DNA of 64,000 nt from Belliella aquatica (lineage in GTDB: Bacteria > Bacteroidota > Bacteroidia > Cytophagales > Cyclobacteriaceae): NCBI RefSeq assembly GCF_014637795.1, contig NZ_BMFD01000018.1, positions 1 to 64,000 of the forward strand. Reading direction: 5' to 3'. This document shows, one piece after another, positions 24,890-34,078 of this stretch. Numbering within the stretch: the first letter of the stretch is position 1; each line of letters opens with the position of its first letter. Made by a program: the position numbers and the translations under genes. Below the pieces are notes generated by a model, which saw nothing but the letters and a program-made list of their open reading frames with translations, made no database searches and had not been told where the DNA came from.

Positions 24890-25044
24890 ATAGGAGCTAT
24901 TTTATTGAGTTTGTCATTTAGCTAATTCTAGCTCAATAAGCTCTAAAAAATCTAGCTTCTTTCCAAGTTAAAGCTGTTTTTCTTGATGGGCGGAGGACTT
25001 CAAAAAAATGAAATGTTGACTTTCTCAAAAAAATCGGACAAAAA

Positions 25045-25076
25045 AAATAGGGTTTTTTTTCAAAAACCCTATTTAG
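25045..25076 (-). terminator. Terminator of the rplU-rpmA operon
   Basis: AAATAGGGTTTTT pairs with AAAAACCCTATTT in a 13-bp stem, with a T tract on the minus strand, 20 nt after the rpmA stop. Confidence 0.88.
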
Positions 25077-25094
25077 TTACAATATGGAGAAAAC

Positions 25095-25355
25095 TTAAGC
25101 TGTAGCCGGAACTACATGTACATAAGATTTACCATCGAATTTTCTTTTGAATTCAACTTTCCCATCTGCCGTTGCAAAAAGTGTATGATCTTTACCCAAT
25201 CCTACATTTTCTCCTGGATGATGTTTTGTTCCTCTTTGTCTTACGATGATGTTACCAGCAATAACTGCTTCACCACCGAATTTTTTAACACCTAGCCTCT
25301 TGCTATGTGATTCTCTACCGTTTCTAGAACTACCGACACCTTTCTTGTGAGCCAT
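25095..25355 (-). CDS. rpmA: 50S ribosomal protein L27
   Basis: This 86-residue protein starts [20 protein letters not shown], the canonical L27 N-terminus that reaches the peptidyl transferase centre. It contains [17 protein letters not shown] and the HPGENVG loop. There is no N-terminal cleaved leader of the Firmicute type. It follows rplU by 34 nt, the universal L21-L27 pair. Confidence 0.98.
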   Translation of the reverse strand: MAHKKGVGSSRNGRESHSKRLGVKKFGGEAVIAGNIIVRQRGTKHHPGENVGLGKDHTLFATADGKVEFKRKFDGKSYVHVVPATA

Positions 25356-25389
25356 GATTTTTGATGTTTATGATTCCTAATAGGATATC

Positions 25390-25701
25390 TTATAATACAA
25401 TATTTTCAATCAATACTTTAGTGAAATCTTGTCTGTGACCGTTTTTCTTTTTGTAACCTTTTCTTCTTTTCTTTTTGAAGACGATTACTTTGTCACCTTT
25501 TACATGATCAAGGATTTTACCTGATACTTTTGCTCCTGCGATTATTGGAGCACCAATTGACACTGTTCCGTTGTCTTCCGCCAACAGTACTTGGTCAAAT
25601 TCCACGGAAGCGCCAGCTTCGCCTTGCAACTTTGGTGCATAAACGAACCGATCTTTTGTTACTTTGAACTGCTTTCCTGCGATGTTAACTATTGCGTACA
25701 T
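25390..25701 (-). CDS. rplU: 50S ribosomal protein L21
   Basis: This 103-residue protein begins MYAIVNIAGKQFKV and ends with the RNA-binding KKKRRKGYKKKNGHRQDFT segment. A longer frame reaches 25779 but the extra 26 residues are not L21-like. The ATG at 25701 is the family start and places the promoter element 37 nt upstream. It heads the L21-L27 operon. Confidence 0.97.
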   Translation of the reverse strand: MYAIVNIAGKQFKVTKDRFVYAPKLQGEAGASVEFDQVLLAEDNGTVSIGAPIIAGAKVSGKILDHVKGDKVIVFKKKRRKGYKKKNGHRQDFTKVLIENIVL

Positions 25702-25737
25702 AGATTTTCGTTGGATACTTTTTATTAAATTGAGGTG

Positions 25738-25745
25738 CAAATATA
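25738..25745 (-). promoter_or_regulatory. -7 element of the rplU-rpmA promoter
   Basis: TATATTTG on the minus strand followed by CACC matches the Bacteroidetes -7 box, 37 nt before the rplU ATG. A TTTG 16 nt upstream is a possible but closely spaced -33 element. Confidence 0.6.
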
Positions 25746-26148
25746 GTAACTCGGTTCGATACAAAAAAATTTGATGCAAAATATGAAACCTATTAGAGGA
25801 TCTTTTTTTCTATTAATGCCAATTATTGTCCATATAGTTCTTGACAAAATGTTTTGACCTTAGGTAAGGCTTTGTTTTCATTTCACAAGATTGAAATAAT
25901 TTTACATTCACGTTTTGATGTTTTCATAGAGATTGCGTTTTCGTCTTTCCAAAATGGAATTTGATGTGAACAAGTCTAGAATTTCGCAAGCATCTCATTG
26001 ATACCATCATTGATACCATTTAAAGTCTAAAAACAACCAAGAGTTAAGATGGGATTTATAAATAGAATCAAGCTCTTTTTACTTGCAAAGTGCTGTTTAT
26101 TAATGTTTTTGTAACTTTTATTTACGGATACATTTGAATGATCAATAT

Positions 26149-26163
26149 TTGACTATTGGTCAA
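26149..26163. promoter_or_regulatory. Palindromic site 1 upstream of nrdB
   Basis: TTGACTATTGGTCAA has perfect 5-bp inverted arms. A second copy with the consensus TTGACYATTGGTYAA lies 154 bp downstream. Both are followed by a run of A. It is a candidate operator for the nrdBA operon; the regulator is unknown. Confidence 0.45.
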
Positions 26164-26302
26164 AAAATTACATCTTTTTCAATGAAAAATATTTTTTCAT
26201 TTTTTTTCAAAAACTTTGAGATGGGCAATAGCTCTGATTTAGTTTAATATTAAGTTTTAAAAAAATAAATTAAATATCAATTAATCAATATGTTATGCAA
26301 TA

Positions 26303-26317
26303 TTGACCATTGGTTAA
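26303..26317. promoter_or_regulatory. Palindromic site 2 upstream of nrdB
   Basis: TTGACCATTGGTTAA matches site 1 in 13 of 15 bases and keeps the dyad. It lies about 165 bp before the nrdB ATG. Confidence 0.45.
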
Positions 26318-26482
26318 AAAACTAAGCAAATAGAAAGTTTACAAGTTTTATTTTTCAAAATTGTTAATCATATTTGTTCAGAGGCAGCGAAGATTACTGC
26401 ACCTCCAAAGCCCTAGCCTTCGAAGTATTCTATTTTAAGTCTTTGTAATTAAAGACTTTCATTTATTTAACTATTCATAGCA

Positions 26483-27463
26483 ATGCAACATTACGAACCA
26501 ATTCTTGAGGAAAACAAAAACCGTTTTGTTTTATTTCCAATTCAGCACAATGATATCTGGCAGTATTACAAGAAAGCAGAGGCAAGTTTTTGGACTGCTG
26601 AAGAAATAGATCTTAGCCAAGATTTAAGTGATTGGAAAAACTTGAATGATGGGGAAAGACATTTTATTTCACACGTATTGGCCTTCTTTGCAGCTAGTGA
26701 TGGTATTGTCAATGAAAACCTTGCAGAGCATTTCGTTGCAGAGGTACAATATACTGAAGCGAAGTTCTTTTATGGTTTCCAGATTGCTATGGAAAACATC
26801 CATTCTGAGACTTACAGTTTATTGATTGACACTTACATAAAAGATAATCAAGAAAGAGACAAATTGCTCAATGCCATCGAACACATTGATTGTGTAAAGA
26901 AAAAGGCAGAATGGGCCTTGCGTTGGATTGATAATGGATCTTTTCAAGAAAGATTGATCGCATTTGCAGCTGTGGAGGGAATTTTCTTTTCAGGTTCTTT
27001 CTGTTCTATCTTTTGGTTAAAGAAGAGAGGTCTAATGCCAGGATTGACTTTCTCGAACGAGTTGATTTCAAGAGATGAGGGATTACATTGTGATTTTGCT
27101 TGTCATCTCTATACAGAACATGTCAAGAATCAGCTTCCAAAAGAAACCGTTACTAAAATCATTATGGATGCTGTTGAAATAGAGAAGGAATTCGTGACTG
27201 ATGCTTTGCCAGTTCGTTTGATTGGAATGAACTCAGCTTTAATGTGTCAATACATCGAGTTTGTTGCAGACAGGTTATTGATGGAGTTAGGTTGTGCAAA
27301 AGTTTGGAATAGCACTAATCCATTTGACTTCATGGATATGATTTCTCTTCAAGGAAAGACAAACTTCTTCGAAAAGAGAGTTGGTGACTACCAAAAAGCT
27401 GGTGTAATGAAATCAAATGAAATCAATGAATCTCCAAAATTCTCAATTGGAGAGGATTTTTAA
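26483..27463 (+). CDS. nrdB: Class I ribonucleoside-diphosphate reductase, beta subunit
   Basis: This 326-residue ferritin-like R2 protein houses the diiron-tyrosyl radical. The segment [21 protein letters not shown] contains metal ligands (ExxH) and the tyrosine four residues after the histidine. The second ligand pair is in [12 protein letters not shown]. The sequence is of the eukaryote-like R2 type ([37 protein letters not shown]). It precedes nrdA by 35 nt, the B-A order common in Bacteroidetes. Expression is likely controlled through the upstream intergenic region. Confidence 0.96.
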   Translation: MQHYEPILEENKNRFVLFPIQHNDIWQYYKKAEASFWTAEEIDLSQDLSDWKNLNDGERHFISHVLAFFAASDGIVNENLAEHFVAEVQYTEAKFFYGFQIAMENIHSETYSLLIDTYIKDNQERDKLLNAIEHIDCVKKKAEWALRWIDNGSFQERLIAFAAVEGIFFSGSFCSIFWLKKRGLMPGLTFSNELISRDEGLHCDFACHLYTEHVKNQLPKETVTKIIMDAVEIEKEFVTDALPVRLIGMNSALMCQYIEFVADRLLMELGCAKVWNSTNPFDFMDMISLQGKTNFFEKRVGDYQKAGVMKSNEINESPKFSIGEDF

Positions 27464-27498
27464 TAAATATTTTTCAAAGCCCCTAACCCAAGGATAAT

Positions 27499-29898
27499 AT
27501 GTTAGTAATAAAAAGAGATGGAAGAAGAGAATCAGTTCGCTTCGATAAAATCACATCAAGAATAGAGAACCTATGTTATGGTCTTGATGATCGATATATT
27601 CAGCCTATTGAGGTTGCTAAAAAGGTTATCGATGGTCTGTATGATGGTGTGACCACCACAGAATTGGACAACCTTGCTGCAGAGATTTGTGCCTCTTTGA
27701 CAGTAAGACATCCGGAATATGCAACCCTAGCAGCAAGGATTGCAGTTTCTAATCTTCATAAAACTACAAGTCAGTCTTTTTCAAATACAATGAAAAGACT
27801 TTATACATACATCAATCCGAAAACTGAAGAAAATGCAGCATTGATTGCTTCTGATGTTTATGGAATTGTAAAAAAGCATGCTGCTAAACTAGACGAAGCG
27901 ATTGATTACAACAGAGATTTCGCTTACGATTACTTTGGATTCAAAACGCTTGAAAGAAGTTATCTTATTCGTCTAGACGGAAAAGTCGTAGAACGCCCTC
28001 AGCACATGTTAATGCGTGTAGCTATTGGTATTCACAAAGAAGATATCGATGCGGCGATTGAGACCTACAATTTACTTTCTGAGAAATGGTTTACACATGC
28101 CACTCCTACACTTTTTAATGCAGGTACACCAAAACCACAACTTTCATCATGCTTCTTGTTGACGATGAAGGATGACAGTATTGATGGGATTTATGACACG
28201 TTGAAGCAGACGGCTAAGATTTCGCAGTCGGCGGGAGGTATTGGATTGTCGATTCATAATGTAAGAGCTAAAGGTTCTTATATCAAAGGTACGAATGGTG
28301 TTTCCAATGGAATTGTACCAATGCTCAGAAACTTTGACATGACGGCTCGCTATGTAGATCAAGGTGGAGGAAAAAGAAAAGGAAGCTTCGCTATTTATTT
28401 GGAGCCGTGGCATGCGGATGTAAAAGATTTCCTTGAGTTAAAAAGAAATCATGGTAAGGAAGAGATGCGTGCTAGAGATTTGTTCTACGCGATGTGGATT
28501 CCAGATTTATTCATGAGACGAGTTGAGCAGAACGAATCATGGTCCCTATTCTGTCCAAATGAAGCCCCTGGCTTGGCAGATTGTCACAGTGAGGAGTTTG
28601 ATAAATTATATGAAAAGTACGAAAGAGAAGGTCGTGCAAGAGAGACAATAAAAGCTCAGGAGCTTTGGTTCGAGATTCTTGAATCTCAAATCGAAACTGG
28701 TACGCCTTATATGCTGTACAAAGATGCTGCAAATAAGAAATCAAATCAGCAGAATTTGGGTACCATCAAGTCTTCAAACCTATGTACAGAAATCATCGAG
28801 TATACTTCACCAGATGAAGTAGCTGTTTGTAATTTGGCGAGTATAGCGCTTCCAAAATTCGTGGTAGAAGGTAAGGACGGAGTCAAGAAATTTGATCACC
28901 AAAAGCTTTATGAAATCACCAAAGTAGCGACAAGAAACCTAAATAAGGTGATTGATGTCAACTACTATCCTGTAGAAGAAGCCAAAAGATCTAACTTTAG
29001 ACACAGACCTATTGGACTTGGAGTTCAAGGTTTAGCAGATGCCTTTATACTATTGAGGATGCCATTTGAGTCTGAAGAAGCAAAAAGGCTCAATGAGGAT
29101 ATTGCAGAGACGATGTACTTTGCAGCTATGGAAACCTCCATGGAAATTGCAAAAGTAGAAGGTACTTACGAGACTTATGCCGGTTCTCCAGTTTCCAAAG
29201 GGCAATTCCAATTTGACCATTGGGGTGTCACTCCAAAATCGAATAGATGGGCTTGGGATGACCTGAAGGAAAAGGTAAAAAAATATGGTGTGAGAAATTC
29301 TCTTTTGATTGCGCCTATGCCAACAGCATCGACTTCTCAGATTTTAGGAAACAACGAGTGTTTTGAGCCATATACCTCAAATATTTATACCAGAAGAACG
29401 CTTTCTGGAGAATTTATCGTCGTAAACAAGCATCTCATGAGAGATTTGATCAATCTTGGGATGTGGAATGACAACATGAAAAATAGGCTTATCGCCGCAA
29501 ACGGTTCTGTTCAAAATATCCCAGGTATTCCACAGAATATCAAAGATCTTTATAAAACCGTTTGGGAGATTTCTCAGAAGACAATCATTGATATGGCTGC
29601 TGAAAGAGGTGCTTATATCTGTCAATCGCAAAGTATGAATGTATTCTTACAGGATCCAAACTTTGGTAAATTGACATCAATGCATTTCTATGCTTGGAAA
29701 AAGGGTCTGAAGACAGGTATGTATTACTTGAGATCTCAAGCTGCTACCAGTGCGATCCAATTCACAGTTGATAAAGCTGCATTAGTTGATACACCAACAA
29801 ATCAAGTATCAATAGAAACAAGTGCCGCTCAACAAAAACAAGACGCAATTGCATGTTCAATTGATAATCCAGATGACTGCGAAATGTGCGGGAGTTAA
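27499..29898 (+). CDS. nrdA: Class I ribonucleoside-diphosphate reductase, alpha subunit
   Basis: This 799-residue R1 subunit reduces ribonucleoside diphosphates. The N-terminal ATP-cone ([18 protein letters not shown], residues 1 to about 90) gives dATP feedback control. The catalytic barrel contains the first redox cysteine in PQLSSCFLL and the NLCTEI segment. Near the C-terminus are [20 protein letters not shown] and [19 protein letters not shown]. The tail ends [14 protein letters not shown], whose final cysteine pair relays electrons from thioredoxin. Co-transcribed with nrdB and closed by a strong terminator. Confidence 0.97.
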   Translation: MLVIKRDGRRESVRFDKITSRIENLCYGLDDRYIQPIEVAKKVIDGLYDGVTTTELDNLAAEICASLTVRHPEYATLAARIAVSNLHKTTSQSFSNTMKRLYTYINPKTEENAALIASDVYGIVKKHAAKLDEAIDYNRDFAYDYFGFKTLERSYLIRLDGKVVERPQHMLMRVAIGIHKEDIDAAIETYNLLSEKWFTHATPTLFNAGTPKPQLSSCFLLTMKDDSIDGIYDTLKQTAKISQSAGGIGLSIHNVRAKGSYIKGTNGVSNGIVPMLRNFDMTARYVDQGGGKRKGSFAIYLEPWHADVKDFLELKRNHGKEEMRARDLFYAMWIPDLFMRRVEQNESWSLFCPNEAPGLADCHSEEFDKLYEKYEREGRARETIKAQELWFEILESQIETGTPYMLYKDAANKKSNQQNLGTIKSSNLCTEIIEYTSPDEVAVCNLASIALPKFVVEGKDGVKKFDHQKLYEITKVATRNLNKVIDVNYYPVEEAKRSNFRHRPIGLGVQGLADAFILLRMPFESEEAKRLNEDIAETMYFAAMETSMEIAKVEGTYETYAGSPVSKGQFQFDHWGVTPKSNRWAWDDLKEKVKKYGVRNSLLIAPMPTASTSQILGNNECFEPYTSNIYTRRTLSGEFIVVNKHLMRDLINLGMWNDNMKNRLIAANGSVQNIPGIPQNIKDLYKTVWEISQKTIIDMAAERGAYICQSQSMNVFLQDPNFGKLTSMHFYAWKKGLKTGMYYLRSQAATSAIQFTVDKAALVDTPTNQVSIETSAAQQKQDAIACSIDNPDDCEMCGS

Positions 29899-29922
29899 GA
29901 TAATTTTAGAGTTCGTTTGAGT

Positions 29923-29959
29923 AAAAAAAGCGGCTGATTTTGTCAGCCGCTTTTTTTTT
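29923..29959. terminator. Bidirectional terminator between nrdA and the sugar-oxidation operon
   Basis: A 15-bp stem with core GCGGCTGA/TCAGCCGC, A tract before and T tract after, lies between convergent genes. The minus-strand gene's stop sits at its edge. Confidence 0.93.
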
Positions 29960-30857
29960 ATAGAATTAAACTTTTCATGTATGAAGCATTTTTTTCTGCC
30001 GCTTCCATTGGACTGATGTCGACGTATCTTTCCTGCTCAACAATAAAATATTTCATCCCATTATCTCTGCCATTTTTCAGCATAGTTGAGAAATCTAAGA
30101 TTCCCGTCCCAATGACGGTTGATCCATCAGCTTCTGATCTATCTACACTACCATCTTTATCTTTCACATGACCAAGAGGGAATCTATTCGGGTACTTTTC
30201 TAGCCATTTTAAGGGATCATGTCCTGCTGAGTAAACCCAATAAAGATCCAGCTCGAAATCTACAAGTTCAGGGTCAGTATTGTCCATTAAATATTCCTGT
30301 GGAATCTGTCCCTCTAGCTCTTCGAATGTATAGCCATGATTGTGATATGCGAAACGGATCCCATTTTGCTTGCAAATTTCGCCCTGCTTATTGAAGTCAT
30401 CTGCCAATCTTTTGAAATCATCCATGGACTTTTGAGGACCAACATAAGGATTGATTAAGTATTTCATACCTATTTCTCCAGCTTCTGCAGCTTGCCTTTC
30501 TAGATCTTCAAAAGTGTTGGTGTGGGAAGAAATAAAATCTAGTCCATTATCATCCATCAATGTCTTGAACTCTGTGTTTTTCATTCCCCAAAAAATCCCC
30601 TTGCCAATATTGAATCCCTCGATTTGATTGTATCCATAAGTTGCTAAGGATTTAATAGTTCCTATATGATCTTCGAACATGTTTTCTTTGACTGACCAAA
30701 GTTGTATTCCAAATGAAGCTAAAGTGCCTTCTGCTGGACTTATCAGTGTTTCTTGCGAACCTTGTTCCTCTTTCTTAGGGCTGCAAAATTGTAAAGGTAA
30801 AAGTGCACCCATTCCCATAGCAGCACTTAATTTGAGAAATTTTCTTCTATCTTTCAT
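29958..30857 (-). CDS. Exported sugar phosphate isomerase/epimerase-like TIM-barrel protein
   Basis: This 299-residue xylose-isomerase-like TIM barrel has a Tat-type N-terminus (DRRKFLKLSAAMGMGALLP) followed by a lipobox-like LQFC, so it is probably exported and perhaps lipidated. Candidate metal ligands are in YHNHGYTFEE, the ELDLYWV segment, GHVKDKDG and the late VEQE. It is the last gene of a minus-strand operon with a GMC oxidoreductase, its small subunit, a second TIM barrel and a transporter. An epimerase or lyase step on an oxidised (3-keto) sugar would fit; the substrate is inferred. Confidence 0.85.
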   Translation of the reverse strand: MKDRRKFLKLSAAMGMGALLPLQFCSPKKEEQGSQETLISPAEGTLASFGIQLWSVKENMFEDHIGTIKSLATYGYNQIEGFNIGKGIFWGMKNTEFKTLMDDNGLDFISSHTNTFEDLERQAAEAGEIGMKYLINPYVGPQKSMDDFKRLADDFNKQGEICKQNGIRFAYHNHGYTFEELEGQIPQEYLMDNTDPELVDFELDLYWVYSAGHDPLKWLEKYPNRFPLGHVKDKDGSVDRSEADGSTVIGTGILDFSTMLKNGRDNGMKYFIVEQERYVDISPMEAAEKNASYMKSLIL

Positions 30858-30913
30858 AGTGATTCAAATTAAAAAGAGAAGCCCTGATAGACTTCTCTTT
30901 GAATTTTACTGGA

Positions 30914-31471
30914 TTATATTGCAAACACTTTATCTCCTTTTTTGTAATCAATACAAGCATCAAACCTTCCAGGAACTTCTACAAATCTTAATTGCTGTGT
31001 AGCACCAATTTCAGATGTGAAATAGCCTAGTATGGTAAGGTCCTTTAGCATACCAATCACCTTTGGTTCTTTGTCTTCGCTAGTGCTTGCTTTCTTATTC
31101 ATTTCATTGAGAAAAGCTGTTCTTTCTTCTAAAGTTGCATCCATAAAGTCCTTACTATTTGCAGCTTTAAAGTCTTTTTTCAAAGCATTCAAGCCCGAAA
31201 TAAATGCAGACTGTTCATCACCATTATAAGTGTCTTTGACCATCATCACCATAAACTCACCAATACCAACTGCTTTTGCTCCTGGCGTATCGGTAGTTGG
31301 GATTATTGCTTCCCCAATTTCATCAAGGAATGCGATCTGCTCAGGACTGAAATCTAAACCTACGATTTGATCTTCAGGAGTACAGCCTGTAAAGATTACA
31401 TTGGCTCCAACCATCGCTCCTCCCATCATCAAGGCGAAGCTTTTTATTGCGTCTCTTCTATTCATTGCCAT
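30914..31471 (-). CDS. Gluconate 2-dehydrogenase subunit 3-like small subunit (Tat-exported)
   Basis: This 185-residue protein has a twin-arginine signal (NRRDAIKSFALMMGGAMVGA). The mature part is typical of the family: FSPEQIAFLDEIGEAIIPTTDTPGAKAVGIGEF near residues 40-72. In known enzymes this subunit carries the folded, FAD-loaded GMC subunit, which lacks its own signal, across the membrane by hitchhiking. The GMC gene lies 18 nt upstream. A start two codons later (MNRRD) is possible. Confidence 0.9.
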   Translation of the reverse strand: MAMNRRDAIKSFALMMGGAMVGANVIFTGCTPEDQIVGLDFSPEQIAFLDEIGEAIIPTTDTPGAKAVGIGEFMVMMVKDTYNGDEQSAFISGLNALKKDFKAANSKDFMDATLEERTAFLNEMNKKASTSEDKEPKVIGMLKDLTILGYFTSEIGATQQLRFVEVPGRFDACIDYKKGDKVFAI

Positions 31472-31489
31472 AATAATTTCTTTTAAAGA

Positions 31490-33166
31490 TTATAGATTCC
31501 CTTTTTTAAGTTCTTCCACAGCAAATGCAGCTGCTCTTGCAGTTAATGCCATGTAAGTTAAAGATGGATTTTGTGCTGCAGCAGATGTCATACAGGCTCC
31601 ATCAGTAACGAACACATTTTTGGCATCCCAAACTTGGTTATTACCATTTAGAACTGATGTTTTTGGATCTCTACCCATTCTTGCTGTACCCATCTCGTGG
31701 ATACCTTGACCAAATGTGTATCCTGCATCGAAGGTGCTTACGTTTTTAAGTCCGGAAGCCTCTAGCATTTCAGCGGCGTCATTCATCATGTCCACCCGCA
31801 TTTTCTTTTCATTTTCCTTGATTTCAGCATCCATTTCTAATGCTGGGAGTCCCCATTTATCCACTACAGTTTTACTCAACTTGATTGTGTTTTCATGGTA
31901 TGGAAGGATTTCTCCAAATGCGGTGATTCCCATATTCCAAGGTCCTGGCTCGCTCAAAGCTTCTTTAAGTGGAGCACCAAAATTCATTTCAGCAACATTC
32001 CTACTCCAGCCTGATCTACTTGCAGATCCTTGATATCCAAAGCCTCTTAAATAATCTCTCTTATCATCTCCAATATTTCTGAATCTTGGGATGTAAATTC
32101 CATTTGGACGTCTTCCAAAATAGTATTTGTCTTCGTATCCTTCCATCGTGCCATTTGCACCTAATCTGAAATGGTGATCCATTACATTGTGACCAAGTTC
32201 GCCAGAGCTACTTCCAAGTCCCTCAGGCCAGATGTCGGTTGCGGTGCGCATGAGTATAGATGTCGATCCAAATGCTGATGCACATAGGAAAACGATCTTG
32301 GAAGTAAATTCAATCACTTCTTTTGTTTCACTATCAATCACCTCTACACCTGTAGCTTTTTTGGTGTCTTTGTCATAGAGCAATCTGCTTACAATGGAAT
32401 AGGGCCTCAAGGTGAGGTTACCTGTTTTGACAGCTGCAGGAAGGGTAGAAGATTGTGTGCTGAAGTATCCACCAAATGGACAGCCTAACCAACATTTATT
32501 TCTGTATTGACAATTGCTTCTTGCTTGGATAGGCTCTGTAATGTTTGCCACACGACCGATGGTCATGTGTCTTGCACTGCCATATTTTTCTTTGATGCGA
32601 GCTGCAACGTCTTTCTCCACACAATTCAATTCCATCGGCTTTTGGAATTCGCCATCTGGTAAATGTGGAATCCCATCTTTAGAACCTGATATACCAGCAA
32701 ACTTTTCTACATAGCTATACCAAGGTGCAATGTCTTCATACCTAATCGGCCAATCTACTGCGATTCCTTCTTTTAGATTTGCTTCAAAATCCAAATTAGC
32801 TAGCCTATAACTTTGCCTTCCCCAAAGTAAAGATCGTCCTCCAACTGTATTTCCTCTAAACCAAGTAAATGGTTTTTTCTCAACATAAGGAGAATCTGAT
32901 TCGTGTGCCCACCAATCAAGATTAACTTCGTTAAGGACATAATCTCTTTTTAAATTTGGATGATTTTCGATCATCTCTATTGTTCTTCTTCCTCTGTGAG
33001 GGATTTCCCAAGGTGCTTTAGTCGCAGTTTCATAATCTTTGATATGCTCTACATTTTTCCCTCTCTCCAACAAAAGGACTTTTAGACCTTTTTCCGTTAA
33101 TTCTTTCGCTGCCCAACCTCCACTAATACCGGATCCGACAACAATTGCGTCATATTGATTTGCCAT
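31490..33166 (-). CDS. GMC-family FAD-dependent sugar/glucoside 3-dehydrogenase-like subunit
   Basis: This 558-residue flavoprotein has the dinucleotide motif VVGSGISGGWAAKEL near residues 9-23 and GMC features (GRSLLWGRQSYR; the C-terminal HEMGTARMG and TDGACMTSAAAQNPSLT blocks). CQYRNKCWLGCPFGG (residues about 219-233) resembles the cysteine cluster of membrane-linked GMC dehydrogenases. It has no signal peptide of its own. Together with the Tat small subunit and a cytochrome c encoded divergently (38073), it would form a three-part periplasmic sugar dehydrogenase. Oxidation at C3 of a glycoside is inferred from the DUF1080 partner gene. Confidence 0.88.
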   Translation of the reverse strand: MANQYDAIVVGSGISGGWAAKELTEKGLKVLLLERGKNVEHIKDYETATKAPWEIPHRGRRTIEMIENHPNLKRDYVLNEVNLDWWAHESDSPYVEKKPFTWFRGNTVGGRSLLWGRQSYRLANLDFEANLKEGIAVDWPIRYEDIAPWYSYVEKFAGISGSKDGIPHLPDGEFQKPMELNCVEKDVAARIKEKYGSARHMTIGRVANITEPIQARSNCQYRNKCWLGCPFGGYFSTQSSTLPAAVKTGNLTLRPYSIVSRLLYDKDTKKATGVEVIDSETKEVIEFTSKIVFLCASAFGSTSILMRTATDIWPEGLGSSSGELGHNVMDHHFRLGANGTMEGYEDKYYFGRRPNGIYIPRFRNIGDDKRDYLRGFGYQGSASRSGWSRNVAEMNFGAPLKEALSEPGPWNMGITAFGEILPYHENTIKLSKTVVDKWGLPALEMDAEIKENEKKMRVDMMNDAAEMLEASGLKNVSTFDAGYTFGQGIHEMGTARMGRDPKTSVLNGNNQVWDAKNVFVTDGACMTSAAAQNPSLTYMALTARAAAFAVEELKKGNL

Positions 33167-33196
33167 AATTATTTTATTTACGCTACTATATTATTT

Positions 33197-34072
33197 TCAA
33201 ACATCACAAATTTGGATTGCTTCTTCTAAGGAGGCCAGTTTTTCAGCTGCTTTGGGCATGAATTCCTGACAAACATAACCTTTGAAACCTGTCGAAACGA
33301 TAGCTTTCACCACCGCTGGATAATTGATTTCTTGGCTGTCATTAATTTCATTTCTACCAGGATTACCGGCTGTATGATAATGAGCAATATATTGATGGTT
33401 GTTTTTGATCGTACGGATCAAATCCCCTTCGTCAATCTGCATATGATAAATATCATAAAGCAATTTGAAATTTTCACTTCCGAGTCTTTTGCATAATTCT
33501 ACTCCCCAAGCAGTCTTATCACACATGTAATCTGGATGATCTACTCTGCTATTGAGCAATTCCATCACCAAGGTGACGTTGTGCTTCTCGGCTAGTCCAA
33601 TAATCTTTTTTAGTCCTTCCACACTATTTTGAAGTCCTGTTTCATCATCCATACCATCTCTATTGCCACTAAAACAAATTAGATTTTTGTAACCAGCTTT
33701 GGCGACTAGAGGAATAATTTTGGTGTAATTTTTCACTAATTGACCGTGGTAAGCTGTATTATTGAAGCCTTTTTCGAGACTGACTTCTGCGCCATTACAC
33801 ATAGAGCATTCCACCTCGTTGGCTTGAAGAATGTGCCAATCCTTGGGACCAACCAAATCAATTGCATTGAAGCCGATTTTCTTGATAGCTTTACACAATT
33901 CATCCAATGATAAATGTCCCATTGTCCATGCACATACTGCATGATTTACATTTCCTTTTAGGTTTGAATTTTTCATAGGGGCAGCATTCAGCTTGATGAA
34001 TGGAAGCGCACTAGTTGCAAGTGTGCTCATCATCATCTTTTTTAAGCTAGTCCGTCTATTAATGTTATTCAT
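33197..34072 (-). CDS. Hydroxypyruvate isomerase-like TIM-barrel protein, exported
   Basis: This 291-residue sugar isomerase-like barrel has a Tat-like N-terminus (NRRTSLKKMMMSTLATSALPF). The metal-site glutamate is in VMELLNSRVDHP, the aspartate in LLYDIYHMQ, a histidine in AHYHTAGNPGRNE and a second glutamate in VCQEFMP. This is the layout of the Hyi/TIM-barrel isomerase family. It lies 6 nt downstream of the transporter gene and 30 nt upstream of the GMC gene. The reaction is unknown; an isomerisation of a keto-sugar in the periplasm is plausible. Confidence 0.85.
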   Translation of the reverse strand: MNNINRRTSLKKMMMSTLATSALPFIKLNAAPMKNSNLKGNVNHAVCAWTMGHLSLDELCKAIKKIGFNAIDLVGPKDWHILQANEVECSMCNGAEVSLEKGFNNTAYHGQLVKNYTKIIPLVAKAGYKNLICFSGNRDGMDDETGLQNSVEGLKKIIGLAEKHNVTLVMELLNSRVDHPDYMCDKTAWGVELCKRLGSENFKLLYDIYHMQIDEGDLIRTIKNNHQYIAHYHTAGNPGRNEINDSQEINYPAVVKAIVSTGFKGYVCQEFMPKAAEKLASLEEAIQICDV

Positions 34073-34078
34073 TATGTT

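Larger units (their letters stand above)
25746..26482. other. Long AT-rich divergent intergenic region upstream of nrdB
   Basis: No gene or RNA is recognisable in about 740 bp. It does hold sequence structure: a perfect tandem 12-mer TCATTGATACCA at 25995-26018, and two related 15-bp palindromic sites (26149-26163 and 26303-26317). A GC-richer leader with complementary CGAAG/CTTCG elements at 26380-26425 lies shortly before nrdB. Most of this is probably the control region of the ribonucleotide reductase operon. Confidence 0.6.

Noticed and set aside
26369-26376. CATATTTG as the nrdB promoter -7 box
   Set aside because: The first T of TAnnTTTG is missing and no -33 element is at a suitable distance.
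25746-26482. Adenosylcobalamin riboswitch upstream of ribonucleotide reductase
   Set aside because: No B12 box or GCTGTCCCCGCAAC core is present, and the enzyme is the diiron class I type, which does not use B12.
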